The notes under the pieces are model-generated. The model ran no database searches. It worked only from the letters and a program-made list of their open reading frames with translations, and was not told the DNA's origin. DNA of 6,742 nucleotides from Alphaproteobacteria bacterium. GTDB taxonomy: Bacteria; Pseudomonadota; Alphaproteobacteria; Zavarziniales; Zavarziniaceae. Shown one piece after another: positions 1 through 4,792 of the stretch (positions are counted from its first letter, which is position 1; each line of letters opens with the position of its first letter). A program made the position numbers and the translations under genes. The stretch spans positions 1-6,742 of the forward strand of contig JAJFJE010000118.1 in NCBI GenBank assembly GCA_021774355.1, read 5' to 3'.

Positions 1-124
1 AGTTCTCCCGCTCCAGCTCCTTGAGTCGTGCCCGCTCATCGAGCGTCACCTCGGTCTCCGTGCCGCCGTGGGTCTCGCGGTACTTGTTCAACCAGTTCCG
101 CAATGTCTCGGGGCCCACGGAGCG
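1..124 (-). pseudogene. IS3-family OrfA fragment (IS3-C), cut by IS3-A and by the window edge
   Basis: Reading the minus strand from 124 down to 1 gives an open frame beginning RSVGPETLRNWLNKYRE and ending in KELEREN. This is the second half of the helix-turn-helix plus the start of the coiled coil of an IS3-family OrfA, the DNA-binding subunit of the two-ORF transposase. The N-terminal part is missing because IS3-A begins at about 125. The rest lies beyond the window. It looks like the same OrfA type as the IS3-B remnant further right, but the two do not overlap in the window, so identity cannot be shown. A left flank containing OrfA sequence cannot be the continuation of the OrfB sequence on the right flank of IS3-A (see findings). 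Confidence 0.8.
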
Positions 125-131
125 TGTCAAA

Positions 132-1187
132 TCAAATGAGACGTGCGGTAGTCGGTTGAGCTTGGCTAGTTTCGGGTTCTCGGGCGGCGGGGTCGTTGAT
201 GGTCGCCTTCTCTGGGAGTCGGGGTGGGTGTGGTCGTCGGTTGAACCGTTCGGGGTGCTTGGCGTAGGCGGCGTCGAGCACGAGCTGGCGCCTGTCGCGG
301 ATGGTCTCGGCGGTGCCGTCGTGGACGCTGGCCGGGGTGTGCAGTCCGATCCCGCTATGGCGGTGCTGGTGGTTGTACCAGTGGATGAACTGGTTCATCC
401 AGGCCCGTGCCTGGCCGATGCTGGCGAACCGCTCGGGGTAGTCCGGCGTGTACTTCATCGTCTTGAACTGGGACTCGCTGTAGGGATTGTCGTTGCTGGT
501 CCGCGGCCGATTGTGCGACCGGGTCACATCCAGATCGCACAGCAGCGAGGCCAACGGCTTCGAGGTCATCGCCGCACCGCCGTCGGCGTGGAGATACCCC
601 GGCGCCCGGCCCTGCTCAGCGATGGAATCGGCGACCAGGTCAGCGGCCAGTTCGCCGTCTTCGACGGTCTCGATACGCCAGCCCACCACGTAGCGGGAGA
701 AGATGTCGATGACGACATAGGCGTGGTACCAGATGCCCTTGGACGGGCCCCGCATTTTCGTAATATCCCACGACCACACGTCATTTGACGAGGTCGCGAC
801 CAGTTCAGGGATCTTGCGTGGTGGATGGGTGGCCTGGCGGCGGCGTTCGCCGTTCATCGCCTGCGCCGCCAGGATCCGGTGCATCGTGCGCTGCGAGCAG
901 TGATACCGGCCGGCGTCGAGTTCGCGGGCCCACACCTGGGCCACGGACAGATCGGCGTAGGCCTCGCTGGTGAGCACTTCCAGTATCGCGGTGCGCTCGG
1001 CGGCGGTGAGCTCGGCAGGATGGCGGGCCTTGGGGTGCGGCCCATACTGGCGCGGTTTCGGATTGGCCTGGCGATGATGGGTCGCCCGCGACCTACCGAC
1101 CAGGGCGCAGGACCGCACCACACCCAGCAGCGCGGTCAGCAGCTGCGCGGTTTCGGCCTGCCAGGTGCGCCAGGCGGCCCTGGTCAC
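132..1187 (-). CDS. IS3-family transposase OrfB (DDE catalytic subunit)
   Basis: This is the catalytic subunit of the IS3-A transposase, with an RNase H-like fold and DDE chemistry, acting at the IS ends. The 351-residue product has an N-terminal helix-turn-helix segment (about 60-115) and then the rve core. D141 lies in WSWDIT, D202 in LHADGGAAM and E238 in NDNPYSESQFK. The 35 residues between D202 and E238 are the classic DD(35)E spacing. A C-terminal HWYNHQHRHSGI motif (about 269-280) also fits. The first codon is GTG at 1187-1185, overlapping the OrfA TGA as GTGA and lying in the -1 frame. It may therefore be made mainly as an OrfAB fusion by frameshifting. The stop at 132-134 lies only about 7 bp from the element tip. 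All catalytic residues are present, so it looks intact. Confidence 0.93.
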   Translation of the reverse strand: MTRAAWRTWQAETAQLLTALLGVVRSCALVGRSRATHHRQANPKPRQYGPHPKARHPAELTAAERTAILEVLTSEAYADLSVAQVWARELDAGRYHCSQRTMHRILAAQAMNGERRRQATHPPRKIPELVATSSNDVWSWDITKMRGPSKGIWYHAYVVIDIFSRYVVGWRIETVEDGELAADLVADSIAEQGRAPGYLHADGGAAMTSKPLASLLCDLDVTRSHNRPRTSNDNPYSESQFKTMKYTPDYPERFASIGQARAWMNQFIHWYNHQHRHSGIGLHTPASVHDGTAETIRDRRQLVLDAAYAKHPERFNRRPHPPRLPEKATINDPAAREPETSQAQPTTARLI

Positions 1188-1199
1188 CCCTTGTTTTTC
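1170..1199 (-). promoter_or_regulatory. Candidate -1 programmed ribosomal frameshift signal between orfA and orfB
   Basis: On the minus strand the heptamer G-AAA-AAC occupies 1199-1193 in the OrfA frame, nine to fifteen bases before the OrfA stop at 1186-1184. The -1 frame is open across this site into OrfB. A perfect 5-bp stem, CCAGG-GCCG-CCTGG (1183-1170), starts about 9 nt downstream of the heptamer. IS3-family elements are known to make OrfAB this way. The first slip base is G rather than A, so the heptamer is not the canonical A-AAA-AAC. That is why confidence is moderate. Confidence 0.6.
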
Positions 1200-1639
1200 T
1201 TGGAGAGCGCTTCCAAGAACGCGACACCTTTTCCCATGACCTCCAACGCGGCGTCACGATCGGCGATGACCTTGTCCTTCCGGGCGGCGTCTGACTCGAG
1301 TTTGCTGATCTGCTTTTCCAGCTCAGCGATGCGCGCCTGCTCCGGCGACTGGCCAGCCCGGGGCCTTCTCTTGGACACGGTGCCCAGTGTTCCCGCTTCG
1401 ATCTGGGCCCGCCACTGCTTGACGCTGGAATCGTAGAGGCCCTCCCGGCGCAGCACGCGGCCCTTCTGCCCGGACGGGGCCTGCTCGTACTCGGCGACGA
1501 TGCGCCGCTTGTACTCGGCCGTGAACGTCCGCCGGGCCGGCCGCCCGGTCCGCGGGGCCTGAACCGTCTCCTGCGTCGAGGTCGTCGGCGTCGGCTGCGA
1601 GGCCTCCAGGGCCGCGTCAGTAGTTGCAGTGATAGTCAT
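1184..1639 (-). CDS. IS3-family transposase OrfA (helix-turn-helix subunit)
   Basis: This is the DNA-binding partner of OrfB, which recognises the IS ends and can repress or fuse with OrfB. The product has 151 residues. After a low-complexity Thr/Ala-rich tail (1-30), a Tnp_1 helix-turn-helix spans about 33-85 (ARRTFTAEYKRRIVAEY ... SSVKQWRAQIEAG). A coiled coil with heptad leucines and isoleucines follows at about 103-145 (ARIAELEKQISKLESDAARK), as expected for IS3 OrfA multimerisation. The ATG at 1639-1637 is chosen because purine-rich AGGAGAAGGAG ends 8 nt upstream. The ORF overlaps orfB by 4 nt. Its last codons (AAG AAA AAC AAG GGG TGA) hold a slippery run. It appears intact. Confidence 0.92.
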   Translation of the reverse strand: MTITATTDAALEASQPTPTTSTQETVQAPRTGRPARRTFTAEYKRRIVAEYEQAPSGQKGRVLRREGLYDSSVKQWRAQIEAGTLGTVSKRRPRAGQSPEQARIAELEKQISKLESDAARKDKVIADRDAALEVMGKGVAFLEALSKKNKG

Positions 1640-1717
1640 GCTGGATTCTCCTTCTCCTCACGCCCCAGCCTCTCAACCAGCCAGCCCGGGTGTCTCACCT
1701 CAGTCTGGCGGATAGGG

Positions 1718-2167
1718 GTACACCCACCCGGCGTAGGTGCGGATGTAGGTGATGTCGGCTACCCATAGTTAATTTGGCCGCTCGGCGACGAACTTGCGTT
1801 CCACCAGGTCAGCGGGCCGCTCGGTCTCAGCCTTGGGCCGAGTGGTGCGCGGCGACTTGGCCCTCTGGACCCCCTTGAGTCTTTCAGCTCTCATGAGGCG
1901 TTCGACGGTGCAGCGGGCGACCTGGTGGCCGGCGCGTCCCATCTCCTTCCACATCTTGCGGGCGCCGTACACGTGGTAGTTCTCCTCGTACATCGTGGTG
2001 ATCGCGGCCGTCAGTTCGGCGTCGCGAACCGACCGCGCTGAGGGCGGTCGGGTCTTGGCGGCGTAGTAGGACGAAGGCGCGATCGCGGCGCTGGTCTCGG
2101 ACAGTGCGTCGCAGATCGGCTGGACACCGTGTTCGTCCTTGTGGCGGTCGATGAACTCAACCTTCAG
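1718..2167 (-). pseudogene. Truncated IS3-family OrfB (IS3-B) with an internal nonsense codon
   Basis: The minus-strand frame starts at the OrfA/OrfB overlap (CTG AAG GTT GAG; KVEFIDRHKDEHGVQPICDAL) and contains the HTH_21-type segment YHVYGARKMWKEMGRAGHQV. It then reads VAERPN-stop-LWVADITYIRTYAGWVY. The TAA at 1771-1769 sits where this family normally has Gln (RPNQLWVADIT), so it is most simply a CAA to TAA change. Only the first catalytic Asp (VADIT) remains. The second Asp and the Glu are lost where IS3-A begins. The presumed start codon reads CTG where ATG overlapping the OrfA TGA would be usual. Non-functional with high confidence. Confidence 0.88.
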
Positions 2168-2192
2168 CGCTGTGGACGGTCCAGCTCCGCGA
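2164..2192 (-). pseudogene. C-terminal end of IS3-B OrfA, split from the rest by the IS110 element
   Basis: The minus strand from 2192 reads T-CGC-GGAG and on to codons for AELDRPQR and a TGA at 2166-2164. This is a typical IS3 OrfA terminus just before OrfB. The preceding codons, SAFFA, lie about 1.3 kb away at 3515-3528 on the far side of the IS110 element. Confidence 0.85.
2189..2192. repeat. IS110 core repeat, right-end copy (TCGC on the minus strand)
   Basis: The minus strand reads CA-TCGC-GGAG. Together with the copy at 3515-3518 it is the only sequence shared by both junctions, so the crossover dinucleotide lies within it (TC, CG or GC). Both target guides cover it. Confidence 0.75.
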
Positions 2193-2200
2193 TGCTCCTA

Positions 2201-2206
2201 TGTCAA
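2201..2206 (-). promoter_or_regulatory. -35 box (TTGACA) at the IS110 right end, half of a circle-junction promoter
   Basis: A perfect TTGACA is read on the minus strand eight bases before the core. In an excised circle it would be followed by 17 bases (8 of RE, TCGC, 5 of LE) and then TACCAC in the left end. A junction-formed promoter driving bridge RNA and recombinase is established for IS110-family circles such as IS621. Confidence 0.6.
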
Positions 2207-2213
2207 GCCCCGC

Positions 2214-3302
2214 TCACGCCGCCGCCTGAATTGCAGGGATCGGAGTGCGTGGCGCTGCAGTTGGAGGCGGCGACGTGGCCTCGGCCACGGGCCGTGCTTC
2301 GTCGGCGCGCATCGCTGCGAACACCCGGTCCGATATCCGGCGGCGGAGCAGTCGCAATGCCTCGGTTCGGGTCTTGCCGGCGGCGATGAGCTTGTCGTAG
2401 TAGTCGGTGCCTTCGCCGCCGAGCCGCAGCTGGGTCACCGCGGCCATGTGCAGCGCGGTGTTGATGCGCCTGTTACCGCCCCGGGACAGCCTGACGCGGA
2501 CCTTGTTGCCAGACCACACTGGGATCGGAGCCGTGCCGTTAAAACGGGCGAAGGCGTCTTTGGACTTGAACCGCCTGACCCCGGCAGTCTCGCCGATGAT
2601 CATGGCCGCTCCGAGCACCCCAAGCCCCGGGACCTCAAGCAGGTGCTGATGATTCGCGCGCGCCAGCTTGCTCAGGCGGCTCTCGATCTCGTTGATCCGC
2701 CGGGTGAGCGATCGGATGTCCTCCAAGATGTCGCGGGCGATCTCCGGCACGACCCCGGTCAGGCCGTCCAGGTGGGTAATCAGCTCATCGAGAAGATGGT
2801 AACGACGCAGCGCCCGGGACGGTATCTGCAGGTCAGGGTCGATCTCGTGCAGGAACCAGCGGACCTTGGACTGCAATGCGGTACGGCGAGCGACCAGGCT
2901 GCGACGGTGGTCGGACAGTAGCTTGATCTCCCGCGCCGGCCCCGGCAACTCGGCCGTCGGTAGGTCACTTTCGCGCAGGGCAACGCGTGCCACGGCCTCT
3001 GCGTCGATCGGGTCGGACTTGCCGGGTTCGCGACCCGACCGGCGCATACCCGCCATCAGCCGGGTGTGGACTCGCACGACCTTGTGCCCGGCGTCGAGCA
3101 GGTCGGCTTCCAGGCGCCGGGTCAGGTGCCGGCAGTTCTCGATCGCAATGATCACCTCCTCGAACTGCTCGAGCCAGGTCATGATTTTCTGATGCCCGGC
3201 CGCCCGGGCCTCGACTGTGAGGACATCGATCCTCCTGCCGACCTCGTCGACAGCTACGAGCGTGTGCCAGTTCTTGTGGGCATCAATTCCGATGACAGTC
3301 AC
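2214..3302 (-). CDS. IS110-family DEDD/serine recombinase (transposase)
   Basis: This is the RNA-guided recombinase of the IS110 element. It has 362 residues from a GTG start at 3302-3300, chosen because AAGGAGG lies 6 nt upstream and the family start MTVIGIDAHK follows directly. The upstream in-frame ATG at 3389 would add 29 Arg-rich residues overlapping the RNA. The N-terminal RuvC-like DEDD domain shows D7 (GIDAHK), E55 (AIENC), D97 and D100 (KSDPIDAEAVAR). The spacing 48/42/3 is very close to that of IS621. A coiled-coil linker spans about 125-215. The C-terminal Transposase_20 domain starts near LLEVPGLGVLGA (221) and includes PVWSGNKVRVRLSRGGNRR, in which S264 is the likely catalytic serine. 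A Pro/Ala-rich tail follows residue 337. All key residues are present, so it looks active. Confidence 0.94.
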   Translation of the reverse strand: MTVIGIDAHKNWHTLVAVDEVGRRIDVLTVEARAAGHQKIMTWLEQFEEVIIAIENCRHLTRRLEADLLDAGHKVVRVHTRLMAGMRRSGREPGKSDPIDAEAVARVALRESDLPTAELPGPAREIKLLSDHRRSLVARRTALQSKVRWFLHEIDPDLQIPSRALRRYHLLDELITHLDGLTGVVPEIARDILEDIRSLTRRINEIESRLSKLARANHQHLLEVPGLGVLGAAMIIGETAGVRRFKSKDAFARFNGTAPIPVWSGNKVRVRLSRGGNRRINTALHMAAVTQLRLGGEGTDYYDKLIAAGKTRTEALRLLRRRISDRVFAAMRADEARPVAEATSPPPTAAPRTPIPAIQAAA

Positions 3303-3360
3303 CGCGGGCCTCCTTCTGATCCGTTGCCGTACGTTCGGCACCGCCGACCGAGGTCGGGCA

Positions 3361-3397
3361 CGCCTCAGTCGGGCAGGACGAGCGAGCAAGCTCCTAT
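3361..3397 (-). other. Donor-binding loop of the bridge RNA (left and right donor guides)
   Basis: Left donor guide: ATAGGAGC (3397-3390) is identical to the element's own right end (2201-2194), which becomes the left half of the donor when the ends are joined. Right donor guide: ACTGAGGCG (3369-3361) pairs with CGCTTCAGT (3517-3509), core plus left end, at all nine positions with one G-T wobble. The 20 bases between them contain a possible GAGC-TT-GCTC hairpin overlapping the left guide. The enclosing stem is not obvious, so this loop is slightly less certain than the target loop. Confidence 0.78.
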
Positions 3398-3441
3398 CAG
3401 GCCACGGCCTTGATCAGCGATGCACACCCGGTGGAGCGGCA

Positions 3442-3475
3442 CATCGCGGACAAGCCACCTATGGCAGCGAAAAAA
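3442..3475 (-). other. Target-binding loop of the bridge RNA (left and right target guides)
   Basis: Left target guide: TTTTTTCGCT (3475-3466) is identical to the left flank plus core plus first LE base (3523-3514). Nine of these bases match the reconstructed original target. A hairpin GCCA-TAGG-TGGC (3465-3454) separates the guides. Right target guide: TCCGCGATG (3450-3442) is the reverse complement of CATCGCGGA (2194-2186) at the right junction, with seven bases pairing to the original target TCGCGGA. One guide equal to the top strand and the other complementary to it is the IS621 logic. Confidence 0.85.
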
Positions 3476-3503
3476 CGAGCCAACCCCACCGGGCATCATC
3501 ATT

Positions 3504-3509
3504 GTGGTA
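3504..3509 (-). promoter_or_regulatory. Weak -10 candidate in the IS110 left end, partner of the TTGACA box
   Basis: TACCAC on the minus strand is only 3/6 to TATAAT but sits at the ideal 17-bp spacing from TTGACA if RE and LE are joined. The overlapping CACAAT (3506-3501) is a better hexamer at 20-bp spacing. In the integrated state no -35-like box is seen at the right distance in the OrfA flank. Confidence 0.4.
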
Positions 3510-3514
3510 CTGAA

Positions 3515-3518
3515 GCGA
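3515..3518. repeat. IS110 core repeat, left-end copy (TCGC on the minus strand)
   Basis: The minus strand reads TTTTT-TCGC-TTCAG. It is the partner of 2189-2192; keeping a single copy restores the OrfA reading frame. Confidence 0.75.
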
Positions 3519-3528
3519 AAAAAGCCGA
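3515..3528 (-). pseudogene. Fourteen-base OrfA sliver (IS3-B) between the IS110 and IS30 elements
   Basis: The minus strand reads TCGGCTTTTTTCGC, codons for SAFFA of an IS3 OrfA. It continues at 2188 after the IS110 element and is preceded by GGCTC at 4753-4749 beyond the IS30 element. Confidence 0.8.
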
Positions 3529-3554
3529 CTTGGATTCAAATCGTCAATGCAACA
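3529..3554 (+). repeat. IS30 terminal inverted repeat, left
   Basis: The repeat starts CTTGGATTCAAATCG and ends GCAACA. It matches the right repeat read in reverse complement at 22 of 26 positions. It contains the stop codon of the transposase gene. Confidence 0.9.
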
Positions 3555-4695
3555 GGGCGGCGTAGCGTTCGGCGGGAGTGTCGTAGTCGAGGGTTTTCCG
3601 GGGCCGGTTGTTCAATCTCTCCGCGATTCGGTGCAAGTCAGCCTGGGAGTAGCCGTTCATGCTTGTCTTCTTCGGAAAATACTGACGAAGCCAGCGATTG
3701 GTGTTCTCGTTGGTGCCGCGCTGCCAGGGCGAGTGTGGGTCGGCGAAGTACACGCTGATCCCGGTGCCGGCGGCGACGTCTTTGTGTCCGGCCAGCTCCA
3801 TGCCGCGGTCCCACGTCAGGGAGCGAGACATCGTCTCCGGGAGCGCCGACAGCTCCCGGCACAGTCCTTCAGTAACAGAGGACGCATGGCGTGAGTCGAC
3901 CTGGACTAAGCAGGTGTAGCGGCTGGAGCGTTCCACGACCGTGGCGATCTGGGACTGCTCCGATCCGATCATCAAATCGCCTTCCCAGTGACCTGGAACA
4001 GCGCGGTCCGCGACGTCGTCTGGACGGGCATCAATCGACACGGCGTCTTTGATCTGCGAGCGCCACTGGCCGGAGGTGGTGTTGCTGACCGCGCGACGAA
4101 TCGGTCTGCCGGTGCGCAACTGCTTCTGTAACGACTTGTCCAGCACATTCCAGGATTGGATGTACAGCGACCGATAGATCGCCTCGTGCGAGATCAGCAT
4201 CCGCGACCCGGCTGGGTACTGCTTCTTCAGCCGACCAGCGATCTGTTCCGGAGACCATTCCTCTTTCAGGCGTGCAGCGACGTAGCCTCGCAGTACAGGG
4301 TTCGTGGCCAGCTTGGGCTTCTGAGGACGCCGGGCCCGGCGCCAGGCGCGGTCGTCTGCGTCGATGGCGCGATAGCGCTCCCTACCCTCGTTCTGCCCGA
4401 CTTCTCGGCTGATCGTTGACGCAGGCCGTCCCAGCTGGCGACCGATCTGGCGGTACGAGTCGCCCGCCGCCAGACCGCGGGAGATCTCCTCCCGATCGGA
4501 CAGACTCAATGTCCCCGCCCGGCGCTTCTGCGGCGACTGATAGATCCCGCCCTTGGGCCGCAGGATCGAAAACACCGAACCCGGCGGCGAGTCGACCGAT
4601 CGCGAGATCTCACTGATCGACGACCCCGCCTTCCACATATCCCAGACCCGCTGCCGTTCCTCCGGCGGCAGTCCGGGCCGGCCAATCTTAGCCAT
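3544..4695 (-). CDS. IS30-family transposase (DDE)
   Basis: This enzyme cuts and joins the IS30-element ends. The 383-residue product equals the length of the classic IS30 transposase. The N-terminal part carries two helix-turn-helix segments: about 10-45 (EERQRVWDMWKAGSSISEI) and about 64-100 (LSLSDREEISRGLAAGDSYR; STISREV). The DDE core follows: D240 in GHWEGDLMIG, D296 in LTWDRGMEL and E330 in SPWQRGTNENTNRWLR. The 33 residues between D296 and E330 are the DD(33)E spacing typical of IS30. The ATG at 4695-4693 is supported by GGAGG 6 nt upstream. The TGA (3546-3544) lies inside the left terminal repeat. No frameshift or missing catalytic residue is seen, so the gene appears functional. Confidence 0.95.
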   Translation of the reverse strand: MAKIGRPGLPPEERQRVWDMWKAGSSISEISRSVDSPPGSVFSILRPKGGIYQSPQKRRAGTLSLSDREEISRGLAAGDSYRQIGRQLGRPASTISREVGQNEGRERYRAIDADDRAWRRARRPQKPKLATNPVLRGYVAARLKEEWSPEQIAGRLKKQYPAGSRMLISHEAIYRSLYIQSWNVLDKSLQKQLRTGRPIRRAVSNTTSGQWRSQIKDAVSIDARPDDVADRAVPGHWEGDLMIGSEQSQIATVVERSSRYTCLVQVDSRHASSVTEGLCRELSALPETMSRSLTWDRGMELAGHKDVAAGTGISVYFADPHSPWQRGTNENTNRWLRQYFPKKTSMNGYSQADLHRIAERLNNRPRKTLDYDTPAERYAALLH

Positions 4696-4722
4696 CGTCC
4701 ACCTCCACCATAGATTGCTTGG

Positions 4723-4748
4723 TGTTGCGTTGACGGTTTGAGTCTAAG
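4723..4748 (-). repeat. IS30 terminal inverted repeat, right
   Basis: The reverse complement starts CTTAGACTCAAACCG and ends GCAACA. The four differences from the left repeat are all transitions. Confidence 0.9.
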
Positions 4749-4753
4749 GAGCC

Positions 4754-4775
4754 TGTCAAGATAATTGTGTGAGTT
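4754..4775 (+). repeat. IS256 terminal inverted repeat, left
   Basis: TGTCA, seven variable bases (AGATAAT), then TGTGTGAGTT. The outer 5 and inner 10 bases match the right repeat exactly. Confidence 0.88.
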
Positions 4776-4792
4776 TTGGTTAGTGATGTCTG

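Larger units (their letters stand above)
125..1710 (-). mobile_element. IS3-family insertion sequence (IS3-A), apparently complete
   Basis: The element carries two overlapping ORFs, orfA then orfB, read on the minus strand. The left tip is placed at TGTCAAATCAAATGAGAC (125-142), because IS3-family ends usually start TG and the foreign OrfA frame stops there. The right tip is less certain. A short matching block, GTCTCA at 1692-1697, mirrors TGAGAC at 137-142, and equal spacing puts the end near 1709-1711. The outer bases of the two repeats match poorly. Seven bases (1711-1717) before the IS3-B OrfB sequence resumes are unexplained. No target duplication is visible, which fits the mismatched flanks. 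Confidence 0.75.
3340..3497 (-). ncRNA. Candidate bridge RNA of the IS110 element
   Basis: The minus-strand RNA is estimated at about 150-160 nt. Its start is inferred from the junction promoter, and its end is placed after the strong hairpin CCGAC-CTCG-GTCGG (3357-3344). An outer stem (GATGC then CCGGTGG at 3497-3486, pairing with CCACCGG at 3434-3428 and GCATC at 3423-3419) encloses a target-binding loop. A donor-binding loop lies at 3397-3361. Guides occur in the IS621 order: left target, right target, left donor, right donor. It lies wholly in the LE, upstream of and in the same direction as the recombinase gene. Exact ends and the fold of the donor loop are uncertain; the guide matches are read directly from the sequence. 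Confidence 0.82.
2193..3514 (-). mobile_element. IS110-family insertion sequence with a bridge-RNA leader, inserted in IS3-B orfA
   Basis: The element is about 1322 bp, read on the minus strand: left end (LE) at 3514, recombinase gene, right end (RE) at 2193. The ends are fixed by the interrupted OrfA. The left flank reads GGCTTTTTTCGC (3526-3515) and the right flank TCGCGGAGCTGG (2192-2181). They share TCGC, which holds the crossover core, and joining them through one TCGC restores the OrfA frame. IS110 elements lack terminal inverted repeats and none is seen. The noncoding LE (3303-3514) is long and the RE (2193-2213) is short, the layout of the IS110 group rather than IS1111. Confidence 0.88.
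3529..4748 (-). mobile_element. IS30-family insertion sequence, complete (1220 bp)
   Basis: Terminal inverted repeats of 26 bp (22 matches) bound a single transposase gene. The flanking GA at 3527-3528 and 4749-4750 is a plausible 2-bp target duplication, as is usual in this family. The element sits in IS3-B orfA, 14 bp from the IS110 insertion, and its right end is only 5 bp from IS256. Confidence 0.92.
1718..4753 (-). mobile_element. Remnant of a second IS3-family element (IS3-B), interrupted by IS110, IS30, IS3-A and IS256
   Basis: Pieces of one minus-strand IS3 element survive as OrfA slivers at 4749-4753, 3515-3528 and 2164-2192 and an OrfB part at 1718-2167. Removing the IS30 element with one copy of its GA duplication, and the IS110 element with one copy of TCGC, gives a continuous frame: GSAFFAELDRPQR, then stop, then the OrfB frame. 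The left part of OrfB is lost at IS3-A, and the N-terminal part of OrfA is lost at IS256. Neither natural end is present. The element is dead and served as a landing site for the others. Confidence 0.85.

Noticed and set aside
21..788. Plus-strand open frame (255 codons) opposite the IS3-A OrfB and the OrfA fragment
   Set aside because: It runs across an IS boundary and mirrors the catalytic ORF. No recognisable domain.
825..1436. Plus-strand open frame (203 codons) opposite orfA/orfB of IS3-A
   Set aside because: It is a shadow frame spanning two real overlapping genes, with no coding evidence.
3303..3389. N-terminal extension of the IS110 recombinase to the ATG at 3389
   Set aside because: It would add 29 Arg-rich residues overlapping the bridge RNA. 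The GTG at 3302 has a near-perfect ribosome-binding site and the conserved family start.
2194..3397. The 8-bp direct repeat GCTCCTAT at 2194-2201 and 3390-3397, which first looks like the ends or target duplication of a 1.2-kb IS110 element
   Set aside because: The interrupted OrfA shows the left end is near 3514, not 3390. The inner copy fits as the left donor guide of the bridge RNA.
3409..3570. Plus-strand open frame across the IS110 leader, including a His-rich stretch
   Set aside because: It has no ribosome-binding site, crosses the IS110/IS30 boundary and ends inside the IS30 element. It is better explained as the antisense of the bridge RNA.
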